14,207 nt of DNA from Verrucomicrobiota bacterium. GTDB lineage: Bacteria; Verrucomicrobiota; Verrucomicrobiia; Chthoniobacterales; UBA10450. The notes below the pieces were generated by a model that was given only the letters and a program-made list of their open reading frames with translations, searched no databases and had not been told where the DNA came from. The stretch spans positions 1 to 14,207 of the forward strand of contig QHPN01000098.1 in NCBI GenBank assembly GCA_003219115.1. The letters are read 5' to 3'. Made by a program: the position numbers and the translations under genes. The stretch's first letter is position 1. Each line of letters begins with the position of its first letter. Shown here piece by piece: positions 1-6,524 of the stretch.

Positions 1-378
1 AAGATCGAAATCGTCGCCGAGAATTTTCGCAGCGTTCTCGGTCAAGGCAAAGAGCGCGTTTACTCCGACGCTGAAGTTCGAAGCAAGGACAACCGGAATT
101 CGTTTCGACGCCGCGACAATATCGTCGCGCTGTTTCGCGGAATGACCTGTGGTCCCGATCACCAATGGCGTCTTCGATTTTATCGCCACTTCACAGATCG
201 AAGCCGTGGTATCGGCATGACTGAAGTCGATCGTAACGTCCCCGTCAGCGAACACGAGTTGATCCCCGAGATCGATCCTGGCTACAACCTCGACACCTTC
301 ACTCTTGGCGACCTCAACGATTGCCTGACCCATGCGGCCAGACGCGCCGACTAGTGCCACGCGGAGGTTGTTACTCAT
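1..378 (-). CDS. dapB: 4-hydroxy-tetrahydrodipicolinate reductase, N-terminal part (cut by window edge)
   Basis: DapB reduces the product of DapA with NAD(P)H to tetrahydrodipicolinate, the second committed step of diaminopimelate/lysine synthesis in the cytoplasm. The ATG at 378 opens a frame that stays open for 126 codons to the left edge. The translation begins MSNNLRVALVGASGRMGQAI, a typical Rossmann start with the GASGRMG nucleotide-binding loop. It continues with VTIDFSH, the GTTG motif (VIGTTGHS) and ASNFSVGVN, all landmarks of the family. The C-terminal half, with the substrate-binding KKDAPSGT region, is outside the window. No clear Shine-Dalgarno sequence precedes the ATG. It is the last visible gene of the trpA-dapF-dapA-dapB run and is separated from dapA by a paired hairpin repeat. 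The identification is secure; only completeness cannot be judged. Confidence 0.95.
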   Translation of the reverse strand, partial: MSNNLRVALVGASGRMGQAIVEVAKSEGVEVVARIDLGDQLVFADGDVTIDFSHADTTASICEVAIKSKTPLVIGTTGHSAKQRDDIVAASKRIPVVLASNFSVGVNALFALTENAAKILGDDFDL

Positions 379-390
379 GCCGTTTGGCGT

Positions 391-473
391 TGTAGCTGCC
401 GCCGTCACTGGCGGCAGAACACGAAAGCAACCAAATCTTGCCGCCGGCGACGGCGGAAGCTACACCAGCTACA
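391..473. repeat. Inverted pair of GTAG-footed hairpins in the dapA-dapB spacer
   Basis: The plus-strand arm starts TGTAG at 391 and has a perfect 8-bp stem, CTGCCGCC (396-403) with GGCGGCAG (410-417) and a 6-nt loop. The opposite arm, read on the minus strand, starts TGTAG at 464 and folds CTTCCGCC against GGCGGCAAG with one bulged base. A second minus-strand TGTAG copy (473-469) lies next to it, directly after the TGA stop of dapA (476-474). The outer ends TGTAGCTGCCGCCGTC and TGTAGCTTCCGCCGTC match at 15 of 16 positions. The layout (tetranucleotide foot, GC-rich hairpin, inverted pairing) is that of REP/BIME elements handled by RAYT enzymes. It fills almost the whole spacer. Confidence 0.75.
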
Positions 474-1349
474 TCAACCACGTTCGAATTCCTCCAGGGT
501 CTTGCGCAGGCGGGCCTGGTTTGCCGCGCTCATCTCACACAGCGGCAAACGCACCTCGGCCGACATATTCCCTCGCCACGAGAGCGCGGTTTTTATCGGC
601 ACCGGATTCGGCTCGATAAATAAATCTTTGAACAACCAATAGAGCTTGCGGTGCAACTCTTCCCCGCGCTTGATGTCCCCCTTCATCATCGCGCGTACGA
701 GTTCGCACATTTCCACTGGCAACAAATTCGACGCCACGCTCACCAATCCAACTGCACCCGCCGCCAGGAACGGCAGGGTCAATCCATCGTCGCCACTCAA
801 GATCGTGAATGCATCGGGCAAACGCGCCCGCAATTCACTCACGCGATCAACATTTCCACCGGCTTCCTTGATCGAAACAATATTCGGACAATCGCTCTGG
901 ATTCGCGCCACCGTTTCCGCGCCGATATCAACGCCGCAGCGTCCTGGGATATTGTAGAGCATTATCCGCAGACTCGTCGATTTCGCGATCGCGGAAAAAT
1001 GGCGGAACAATCCTTCCTGGGTCGGCTTGTTATAGTATGGCGCCACCACGAGGGCTCCATCGACCCCCATTTTCTCGGCCTGCTCGGTCGCACGAATTGC
1101 TTCCCTGGTTGAATAGGAACCAGTGCCTGCGAGAACGAGACAGCGTTTGTTCGCGGTTTGAATGGAAAAACGAATTACCTCCTTGCGCTCGTCGTGCGTC
1201 AGCGTCGGTGATTCGCCGGTCGTGCCGACGGCGACAATTCCGTCGATCCCCGCTGCAATTTGCGATTCGATTAACTCTTCGAGCGCAGTGCAATCAACCG
1301 CGCCCTCGCGAAAGGGTGTGACCAGAGCAGTGAATGTGCCGCGAAACAT
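474..1349 (-). CDS. dapA: 4-hydroxy-tetrahydrodipicolinate synthase
   Basis: DapA condenses pyruvate with aspartate semialdehyde, the entry step of the diaminopimelate/lysine branch. The 291-residue product has the usual length and TIM-barrel landmarks: GTFTALVTPF at the N-terminus, the active-site loop VGTTGESPTL (residues 41-50), VVAPYYNKPTQEG with Tyr106, LYNIPGRCG with Tyr132 and Arg137, and the Schiff-base lysine Lys161 in VSIKEAGG. ILSGDD follows in the second half. Thr43-Thr44, Tyr132 and Lys161 correspond to the known catalytic set, so the enzyme should be active. The ATG at 1349 is preceded by a purine-rich AGAAGAGAG stretch that may act as a very close ribosome binding site. It sits 76 nt downstream of dapF and 95 nt upstream of dapB, with hairpin repeats filling both spacers. 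Confidence 0.97.
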   Translation of the reverse strand: MFRGTFTALVTPFREGAVDCTALEELIESQIAAGIDGIVAVGTTGESPTLTHDERKEVIRFSIQTANKRCLVLAGTGSYSTREAIRATEQAEKMGVDGALVVAPYYNKPTQEGLFRHFSAIAKSTSLRIMLYNIPGRCGVDIGAETVARIQSDCPNIVSIKEAGGNVDRVSELRARLPDAFTILSGDDGLTLPFLAAGAVGLVSVASNLLPVEMCELVRAMMKGDIKRGEELHRKLYWLFKDLFIEPNPVPIKTALSWRGNMSAEVRLPLCEMSAANQARLRKTLEEFERG

Positions 1350-1357
1350 CTCTCTTC

Positions 1358-1430
1358 TGTAGCGGCGCTCTATGAGCGTCGCAATCTTCCTTTTCGCTAA
1401 GCTAAACGGCGGTCACAAACCGCCGCTACA
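1358..1430. repeat. Inverted pair of GTAG-footed hairpins in the dapF-dapA spacer
   Basis: The plus-strand arm is TGTAG (1358-1362) plus a stem CGGCGCTC/GAGCGTCG (1363-1370 and 1374-1381) around a TAT loop, with one G-T wobble. The minus-strand arm is TGTAG (1430-1426) plus CGGCGGT/ACCGCCG. About 25 nt separate the two hairpins. The minus-strand arm overlaps the end of dapF: the TAG of its GTAG foot is the stop codon of dapF (1428-1426). A related copy lies at 5512-5535, where the stem CGGCGGTC/GACCGCCG differs from the left arm here by a compensatory C-G to G-C change, which supports selection or copying of a hairpin. Confidence 0.8.
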
Positions 1431-2229
1431 GCTCAATCATGCCTTCGAAGGCAAACTCGGCCGGTCCGGTCAGGGTCACCTTCGTGAAGCGCTCACCGTC
1501 ACGACGAAAATCAACGCTGAGTTCATTGCCGCCGCGCACCACCACGCCGATCGGTCCGTCGGTTTTTTCGGTCATCGCAAAGATCAGCGCACTCGCCACC
1601 ACGCCGGTGCCACAAGCAAGCGTTTCGTTTTCCACCCCGCGCTCATAAGTTCGAATTGCGATTTTGTTTCCGCCACATCTTTCCAGGAAGTTTACGTTCG
1701 CCCCCCGGGGCGCAAACATCTCGTGTCGCCGGATGGCCGCACCTTCTCGCGGCACATCCACTTCTTCGATATTCACCACTGGAACGACAACATGGGGCAC
1801 ACCGGTGTTAATGAAGTGAATGTTTCTGGTTTCGTAGCCGACCGCGAGCGTCACGTTTAACTGCAAATCGCTTGGCTCGCTCATGTTCAAAGTGACAAGC
1901 TCACCGTGCAGGTGTGCGGCAATGATTCCGGCGGGCGTTTCAAACGAAAGATCCTTGCCCGCACCAGCGATCTTCTCGGCAAAACGAGCAAAGCAACGCG
2001 CCCCGTTGCCGCACATCTCCGCTTCCCCGCCGTCGCTGTTGTAGTAACGCATGCGGAAATCGGCGCCGTTGGTCGCCGGCTCGATCAACAAAATTCCGTC
2101 AGCTCCGACGCCGCGATGACGGTCGCAAATTTTTGCGATTTGCTCCGGGCTCAACCGCACCTCGCCGGTGCGATTGTCGATCATGACAAAATCGTTCCCA
2201 GCACCATTCATCTTGGTGAATCGCAGCAT
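1426..2229 (-). CDS. dapF: Diaminopimelate epimerase
   Basis: DapF interconverts LL- and meso-diaminopimelate with two cysteines and no cofactor, supplying meso-DAP for lysine and peptidoglycan. The open frame extends further upstream to 2391, but family alignment places the start at the ATG at 2229 (MLRFTKMNGAGNDFVMIDN), giving 267 residues, the normal size. The two catalytic cysteines are Cys73 in EMCGNGARC and Cys216 in ETLACGTG. The substrate-binding motifs NSDGGEAEMCGNG and GNELSVDF are also present. No Shine-Dalgarno sequence is evident. The stop codon TAG is part of the GTAG foot of a hairpin repeat, so the final codons GMIEL run directly into the element. It follows trpA by 179 nt and precedes dapA by 76 nt. 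Confidence 0.96.
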   Translation of the reverse strand: MLRFTKMNGAGNDFVMIDNRTGEVRLSPEQIAKICDRHRGVGADGILLIEPATNGADFRMRYYNSDGGEAEMCGNGARCFARFAEKIAGAGKDLSFETPAGIIAAHLHGELVTLNMSEPSDLQLNVTLAVGYETRNIHFINTGVPHVVVPVVNIEEVDVPREGAAIRRHEMFAPRGANVNFLERCGGNKIAIRTYERGVENETLACGTGVVASALIFAMTEKTDGPIGVVVRGGNELSVDFRRDGERFTKVTLTGPAEFAFEGMIEL

Positions 2230-2313
2230 GTATTTTGTGTACCACAACTGTGGGGCGATGCCAAATACCGCGGAGGTATGGGCTTGTGCGTTACCTTTGA
2301 TCAAATTAGGCGC

Positions 2314-2382
2314 GGCTCCGCAGAGCGTCGCCCTACCGGAAACGTAACGAGCGCAATTGGTAGGGCGAGACTCTGTCGAGCC
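2314..2382. repeat. Inverted pair of GTAGG hairpins with conserved G-A mismatches, trpA-dapF spacer
   Basis: Two 24-nt arms (2314-2337 and 2359-2382) are inverted copies matching at 20 of 24 positions, with 21 nt between them. Each arm reads GGTAG then GGCGA, a 3-bp variable stem, a TCT loop, the complementary three bases, and GAGCC or GGAGCC-like closing bases. The stem is GAC/GTC in the plus-strand arm and CGC/GCG in the minus-strand arm, so the variable positions change together. The tandem G-A mismatches flanking the stem are kept in both. Unlike the other pairs here, the GTAG feet face inward. Confidence 0.75.
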
Positions 2383-2408
2383 AACGAGCAACGTCTGATT
2401 TCCCGATC

Positions 2409-3266
2409 TTACTTGAACCGCGCTCCACGCACTGCGACCGCTATCGGCGCAACAAATTTGCCGACACCATCGGCCAGGTCCTCGCGATCGCCGATTTTCC
2501 CAATCAAATCGACAATCGCACTGCCGACGACGACGGCGTCGGCCAGACGAGCAACGGTTGCGGCCTGCTCCGGATTGGAAATGCCAAAGCCGACAGCAAT
2601 TGGTAGACGAGTGTGCTGTCTAATTATTGTTAGCTTTTGTGCGAGTGATTCGGCGATCGAATCCCGCGCCCCGGTCACGCCTTCACGTGAGACATAATAA
2701 ATAAAACCGCGCGCCGCCATCGCGATCGCAGCGATTCGCTCCGGCGGCGTGGTCGGCGCAACCAAGCGGACCCGAACGGGCTTTCGTTCTTCATCTTTGG
2801 CCGTCGGTAAACTTGATGGCTTAAAGCCATCAAGTTCGCGAATGCTGCGATCCTCCTCTGGTGGCAGATCGAGGATGAGAAGACCGTCGACTCCGGCATC
2901 TGCCGCATGGCGTTCGAACGCGTCGAAGCGGTACCGCAAAAGTGGGTTTAGATATGTGTAGAGGACGATCGGGATTTCAGACGCGCTCCGAATCTCGCGG
3001 ACACATTTCAGCACACCCGAAACAGTCGCACCCGCCTCAAGCGCGCGTTGGGCGGCAAGTTGATTGACGATGCCGTCCGCCAGCGGATCGGAAAACGGAA
3101 CGCCGAGCTCGAGTAAATCCGCTCCCGCCTTTTCCAGAGCCAGCGCAATCTCCACCGTGCGCGCAAACTTTGGATCGCCTGCGCAAATGTAGGGAATGAA
3201 CGCGGCCCGCTTCTCCTCCCGGCACCGGACAAAGACACGTTCGATTCGTTCTGACATCGCTGGCAT
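2409..3266 (-). CDS. trpA: Tryptophan synthase alpha subunit, with an in-frame palindrome insertion
   Basis: TrpA cleaves indole-3-glycerol phosphate to indole and glyceraldehyde 3-phosphate and passes indole to TrpB. The 285-residue product shows YICAGDP, LLELGVPFSDPLADG with catalytic Glu53 and Asp64 (the Glu49/Asp60 pair of the E. coli enzyme), DGLLILDLPPEE, LVAPTTPPERI, YYVSREGVTGAR and VGFGIS. Between PPEE and LVAPTT the family normally has about 17 residues; here there are 29. The surplus begins ELDGFKPSSL (from residue 144) and is encoded by a perfect palindrome (see 2810-2836). It falls between an outer helix and the next barrel strand, where extra length may be tolerated. A second ATG at 3259-3257 (MSERIERVF) is an alternative start. 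No trpB is visible; the gene heads the run leading into dapF. Confidence 0.95.
   Translation of the reverse strand: MPAMSERIERVFVRCREEKRAAFIPYICAGDPKFARTVEIALALEKAGADLLELGVPFSDPLADGIVNQLAAQRALEAGATVSGVLKCVREIRSASEIPIVLYTYLNPLLRYRFDAFERHAADAGVDGLLILDLPPEEDRSIRELDGFKPSSLPTAKDEERKPVRVRLVAPTTPPERIAAIAMAARGFIYYVSREGVTGARDSIAESLAQKLTIIRQHTRLPIAVGFGISNPEQAATVARLADAVVVGSAIVDLIGKIGDREDLADGVGKFVAPIAVAVRGARFK
2810..2836. repeat. Perfect 27-base palindrome inside trpA
   Basis: The arm AACTTGATGGCTT is followed after one central base by its exact complement AAGCCATCAAGTT, a 13-bp stem with no mismatch in the middle of a coding region. Read in the trpA frame it gives E-L-D-G-F-K-P-S-S-L, which is part of a segment of about 12 residues not expected in TrpA proteins. 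Its outline (AAC at one end, GTT at the other, perfect palindrome, variable core) resembles the first hairpin of the RAYT-flanking repeats at 8378 and 8504, but no clear copy of their conserved tail follows. The relation to those repeats is therefore only a possibility. Confidence 0.8.
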
Positions 3267-3357
3267 TCTTAGCGCAGAATCAATCCAGTTGAAATGATGA
3301 CGCTGAGCACGCTGCGGTTATGGTATGATTTACCATCCGTGTTGCTGCTCTATTTCC
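3267..3357. promoter_or_regulatory. Divergent intergenic region between trpA and queE
   Basis: This 91-nt spacer must hold the start signals of two divergent transcripts, trpA to the left and queE to the right. A TATGAT hexamer at 3324-3329 could be a -10 element for queE, with the queE ATG 28 nt further on, but no -35 hexamer stands at a proper distance (TTGAAA at 3289-3294 is about 29 nt away). No operator-like inverted repeat was found. The assignment rests on gene orientation. Confidence 0.35.
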
Positions 3358-4041
3358 ATGAAAACCATCGCCGAACCGCGCACCAAGACGCTGACCGTGA
3401 ACGAGATTTATCACTCGATTCAGGGTGAAAGCACGTGGGCCGGACTGCCCTGTGTATTTGTGCGACTAACGTTCTGCGATCTGCGCTGCAATTATTGCGA
3501 CACCGCTTACGCCTTTTACGAAGGCGAGAAGAAGGCGGTGCCCGACATTGTGGCAGAGGTTCTGAAATTCAATTGTCCGCTGGTCGAGATCACTGGCGGC
3601 GAACCGTTGTTGCAAAAAAATGTTTTGCCCCTGATGACGACGCTGGCTGACGCGGGGAAAACCGTGCTGCTGGAAACGAGCGGCGCACACGATATTTCCG
3701 AGGTCGATCCGCGGGTGCATCGAATTATGGATTTGAAGACGCCCGGGAGCGGCGAATGCGAGCGCAATTTGTGGGCGAACATTGAACATTTGACGAAGCG
3801 CGACGAAGTGAAGTTCGTCGTCGGCTCACGCGAAGATTACGAATGGTCGCGCGAGAAGATGCGCGAACATAATCTGGCGGCGCGTTGTCATGCCGTTTTG
3901 TTTTCGCCAATTTTCGGCCGGATCGAACCGCGCCAGATTGTGGAATGGATGCTGACCGATTCTCGTCAGTCCGGGCTGGAAGCGCGTTTTCAGTTGCAGA
4001 TGCACAAGTTCATCTGGGCGCCGACGCAGCGCAGCGTATGA
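3358..4041 (+). CDS. queE: 7-carboxy-7-deazaguanine synthase (radical SAM)
   Basis: QueE converts 6-carboxytetrahydropterin to 7-carboxy-7-deazaguanine, the ring contraction step of the preQ0/queuosine pathway, using S-adenosylmethionine and a 4Fe-4S cluster. The 227-residue product has NEIYHSIQGESTWAGLPCVF, the cluster ligands Cys40, Cys44 and Cys47 in CDLRCNYCDT (CxxxCxxC), and the SAM-binding TGGEPLLQ. It also has LETSG, MDLKTPGSGE and KFVV, all in family order. The ATG at 3358 is chosen because it aligns with relatives; an in-frame ATG at 3325 would add a cysteine-rich MIYHPCCCSIS stretch that is not expected. No Shine-Dalgarno sequence is seen. It is transcribed away from trpA. No other que gene is in the window. 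Confidence 0.94.
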   Translation: MKTIAEPRTKTLTVNEIYHSIQGESTWAGLPCVFVRLTFCDLRCNYCDTAYAFYEGEKKAVPDIVAEVLKFNCPLVEITGGEPLLQKNVLPLMTTLADAGKTVLLETSGAHDISEVDPRVHRIMDLKTPGSGECERNLWANIEHLTKRDEVKFVVGSREDYEWSREKMREHNLAARCHAVLFSPIFGRIEPRQIVEWMLTDSRQSGLEARFQLQMHKFIWAPTQRSV

Positions 4042-4271
4042 TTGCAAATAATAAGTCGCCGATCATGCAGCTTTGAACGCCCAGGTATCGTGGAGGTGTC
4101 TGCGGCCATCCCATTGTTCATTGGATTCGATTCGCCTAATAACCGCTTCAACGAGGTAGTGGTCACCGCCAAACACGACAAATCACGCCAAAGTTCAGAC
4201 AGAAACCGCAGCTTTCTCCGATCGGCCATGAAACCCTTGGCAAACGCGATAAAAGATCATTAATCAATTCT

Positions 4272-4781
4272 ATGAGAAAAATTGCGATTTGTTTGTTGCT
4301 CTGGGCTTCGGCGGTGTGGGCTTCTGCCGACGCGCTTGAGGGAACTGTGAATGCTCCTGACGGGCGCCCAATCAAAAACGCTCAGGTACGGATCGAGGCG
4401 AAAAATGCGAAATTTGCAAAAACGATAACGACTGATGCTAAAGGACATTACTTTTGCGATGGCCTGGCTACTGGCACTGATTACAAAGTGACGCTCGTCG
4501 TCAACGGATCGGTTAAAGCTTCAATTTTGAATACGAGAACGCATGCGGGAAAGCCGACGGCACTGAACTTTGATCTGCGCCAGACAAAGGGCGCACCAAA
4601 GAGACACATGGTTTGGGTTCCACAAGAGACCGGGACTCATATCGGCAGCACCAACGGTCGTTGGGTGGAAGTCGACGAAAATGGCCAAGTCGTTAATGAT
4701 AACCCCGAGGTAATAAGGGCGGGGTCACAATACGCCAAACAGCTCGAAAACAGTGGCGCGCGGCGGCCGCCAGGGCAGTAG
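4272..4781 (+). CDS. Small secreted protein with carboxypeptidase-regulatory-like domain, copy 1
   Basis: The 169-residue product starts with a clear signal peptide (MRKIAICLLLWASAVWASA, cleavage near residue 19-21). A segment of about 75 residues follows in the style of the carboxypeptidase regulatory-like / CnaB-type beta-sandwich: LEGTVNAPDGRPIKNAQVRI, then TTDAKGHYFCDGLATGTDYK and VTLVVNGSVKASI. The C-terminal third is not a domain I recognise: RHMVWVPQ, TGTHIG, RWVEVDENGQVVND and VIRAGSQYAKQLE. The same blocks recur in the neighbour at 4958, so the two are tandem duplicates. Such beta-sandwiches usually bind or space other modules at the cell surface; the actual role is unknown. The ribosome site is weak. 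Upstream, 4042-4271 holds no other gene that can be supported. Confidence 0.85.
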   Translation: MRKIAICLLLWASAVWASADALEGTVNAPDGRPIKNAQVRIEAKNAKFAKTITTDAKGHYFCDGLATGTDYKVTLVVNGSVKASILNTRTHAGKPTALNFDLRQTKGAPKRHMVWVPQETGTHIGSTNGRWVEVDENGQVVNDNPEVIRAGSQYAKQLENSGARRPPGQ

Positions 4782-4957
4782 TCCCCGACCCTAACCGTTT
4801 GGTTCGAGCTCAAGATTTATCTGGGCACCCACAACGGGGTGTTTGCGGGCGATTAAGTGGTCTGGTCGAAATAGCAGAACTGGTCCTGTTTGCTCGTATA
4901 AAAGTCCTTGCCCTGCCTGTCAGATAGGTGTTTCGATTAACGTACTAGAGGTGAACT
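4782..4957 (+). promoter_or_regulatory. Spacer between the secreted paralogs, ending in a ribosome binding site
   Basis: The 176-nt spacer has no convincing gene. It ends with AGAGGTGA six bases before the ATG at 4958, the clearest Shine-Dalgarno sequence in the window and good support for that start. A TATAAA at 4897-4902 could be a -10 element but lacks a recognisable -35 partner. Whether copy 2 has its own promoter or is read with copy 1 is open. Confidence 0.4.
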
Positions 4958-5464
4958 ATGAAAATTATCGCATGTTGCTTAATATTGTGGGTTTCGAGCG
5001 GATTGGTTTGGGCGGGGGGAACTCTTCAAGGAACCGTGAGAGATTCCCGCGGACATCCAATTAAAGGCGCCGAGATCCGAATCCAGCCAAGAAATAGCAA
5101 TTCTGCACAGGCGATCAAGTCCGATGCCCAAGGGCATTATTTTTCTGATGCGTTGGCTATCGGCGCTGACTACCGGGTGACCCTGATCGTCGATGGAGCG
5201 GTCAAAGCATCCATTCTAAATGTGCACGCTGGTGCGGGAAAGCCCGCTGAACTTAACTTCGATCTACTCCCGGCGAATAGATCCTCAAATAGACACATGG
5301 TCTGGATACCGGAACAACCCACTGGGACCCATATTGGCGCAGGCCACTGGGCAGAGGTTGATGAAAACGGTCGTATCATCAATCGCAACGACATAGATGT
5401 TGTGAGAGCGGGACGAGACTACGTAACGCGACTCGAGATGACCGGCGCCCGGCCGATGCTTTGA
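4958..5464 (+). CDS. Small secreted protein with carboxypeptidase-regulatory-like domain, copy 2
   Basis: This 168-residue paralog of the gene at 4272 has the same plan: a signal peptide (MKIIACCLILWVSSGLVWAG), a beta-sandwich segment (LQGTVRDSRGHPIKGAEIRI, SDAQGHYFSDALAIGADYR, VTLIVDGAVKASI), then the shared C-terminal blocks RHMVWIPE, TGTHIG, WAEVDENGRIIN and VVRAGRDYVTRLE. The two copies are clearly similar along their whole length but differ at many positions, so the duplication is old and both copies look intact. The start is fixed by AGAGGTGA six bases upstream. Export to the periplasm or outside is inferred from the signal peptide. The stop codon is followed two bases later by a GTAG repeat foot. 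Function unknown. Confidence 0.87.
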   Translation: MKIIACCLILWVSSGLVWAGGTLQGTVRDSRGHPIKGAEIRIQPRNSNSAQAIKSDAQGHYFSDALAIGADYRVTLIVDGAVKASILNVHAGAGKPAELNFDLLPANRSSNRHMVWIPEQPTGTHIGAGHWAEVDENGRIINRNDIDVVRAGRDYVTRLEMTGARPML

Positions 5465-5466
5465 TC

Positions 5467-5535
5467 GTAGCGGCAAACTCCAACGTTCCGTCCGGTTTAC
5501 CTTGTACAGATCGGCGGTCATAGACCGCCGCTACA
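5467..5535. repeat. GTAG hairpin with a degenerate inverted partner, convergent spacer
   Basis: The well-preserved arm is on the minus strand: TGTAG (5535-5531) followed by a perfect 8-bp stem CGGCGGTC/GACCGCCG around a three-base loop (5512-5530). A plus-strand GTAGCGGC starts at 5467, two bases after the TGA of the secreted paralog, and may be an eroded partner arm with little stem left. On the plus strand the hairpin is followed by CTACAGTTTTT, so it could also help end transcription from the left. Confidence 0.6.
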
Positions 5536-5565
5536 GTTTTTCGCGTCTTTTGGGCGCCGGCCCCG

Positions 5566-5585
5566 CCGTAGTCCGGCGACTGCGG
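5566..5585. terminator. Hairpin between convergent genes, possible bidirectional terminator
   Basis: CCGTAGTC (5566-5573) pairs with GACTGCGG (5578-5585) through eight pairs including one G-T, with loop CGGC. It stands between two converging genes (ends at 5464 and 5615), where a two-way terminator would be expected. No U-run follows on either strand, so a terminator role is only inferred from position; it could equally be another GTAG-type repeat, since GTAG lies within it. Confidence 0.3.
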
Positions 5586-5614
5586 GACAAAGGCCGTATT
5601 TGGCGGTTGATCTC

Positions 5615-6502
5615 TTAATGCTTCGGCGCGCGGACGGTGCCGGTCTCGATGGCGAGCTTCCGTTGTTCCACAATGCCGTTCGCGGTCTCCTCTACCATTT
5701 GTTCGAGTAGCATGCGCAGGTGGGTGTTTCGCCTATAATCGGCCGGCGCGATGTGTCTGACGCGGTCGGCGTGCGTGGAAAGCTGATAACATTTCTTAAA
5801 ACCGACGCGCTGCGAATCGTCGGGATTGTAAACCGCAATCGCCTGTCCTCCGTTTTTCTTCATCACGGTGAAGCACGGGACATCGGTGGGTCCGTCGCCG
5901 ACGTAAATCATGTTTCGGAAAGGAATCGGCCGAATTTCAGGGTCCATGTGGTCGTTCACGTCCTGAGACATGTCGAGGAACCCTTTATTAATGCGGAAGA
6001 GAAACTGGGTCTTTTGGGTGTGACTAATCACGCGCTTGGGAAAGGTGATACGCCCTTCGGGATCAGTGGCGAATTCGCAGCCGAAAATGGCGCGCACATA
6101 AGGCGCGAGTCGGCTGCCATCGATCAGCACCTTTAACCCCGATGAAATGATGTAATGCTCGACGGTGATGCCGTGAGCCACATGCTCGGGAGTAAGGAGA
6201 CCTTCGCCGCCGCGAAATTCCTCAAACATTTCCGGTAATCCTTTGTAGAAATTTAACTTCGCGCCCAGCTTCTTGAGTTCCTCATTGGTGGGCCGATCCA
6301 TCCCGAGCTGGTCGAGCAATACTTTCATGTAAGCGAGCTCGTTATCGTAGCCGTGATCGCGCACCAGCTCAGAACAACGCCGCCAGAAAATCTCGCTACT
6401 AATGCCAAACACAGGGAACACGACTTCGTCCTGCATGTAGCTTGGACTCAGCGTCTGATCGTAATCGTAGACGATGGCGATGGTATTTTGCGGAGCGGAC
6501 AT
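5615..6502 (-). CDS. HAD-superfamily phosphatase
   Basis: The 295-residue product carries all HAD motifs: motif I VYDYDQTLS with nucleophile Asp13 and Asp15, motif II in YIISSGLKVLIDGS (SSG), a lysine region around VISHTQKTQF, and motif IV MIYVGDGPTDVPCF with the acidic pair GDxxxD. The long helical insert after motif I (about residues 25-100) is a C1-type cap as in phosphoserine-phosphatase-like enzymes. This points to a small-molecule phosphatase acting in the cytoplasm; the substrate cannot be read from the sequence. Its ATG at 6502 lies 56 nt after the stop of the amidotransferase gene on the same strand, so the two may be co-transcribed. No Shine-Dalgarno sequence is visible. Confidence 0.85.
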   Translation of the reverse strand: MSAPQNTIAIVYDYDQTLSPSYMQDEVVFPVFGISSEIFWRRCSELVRDHGYDNELAYMKVLLDQLGMDRPTNEELKKLGAKLNFYKGLPEMFEEFRGGEGLLTPEHVAHGITVEHYIISSGLKVLIDGSRLAPYVRAIFGCEFATDPEGRITFPKRVISHTQKTQFLFRINKGFLDMSQDVNDHMDPEIRPIPFRNMIYVGDGPTDVPCFTVMKKNGGQAIAVYNPDDSQRVGFKKCYQLSTHADRVRHIAPADYRRNTHLRMLLEQMVEETANGIVEQRKLAIETGTVRAPKH

Positions 6503-6524
6503 TTATCGCAGGTTAAAGCGTCAG

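Noticed and set aside
332..1362. Several plus-strand open frames opposite dapA and dapB
   Set aside because: They lie antisense to well-identified genes, are low-complexity in Arg/Ser/Pro, and show no protein motif.
2230..2391. N-terminal extension of DapF
   Set aside because: The extension has no similarity to DapF and runs through the GTAGG repeat pair; the family start fits the ATG at 2229.
3325..3357. Upstream start for QueE giving MIYHPCCCSIS
   Set aside because: Not expected in the family, and its ATG overlaps a possible -10 hexamer.
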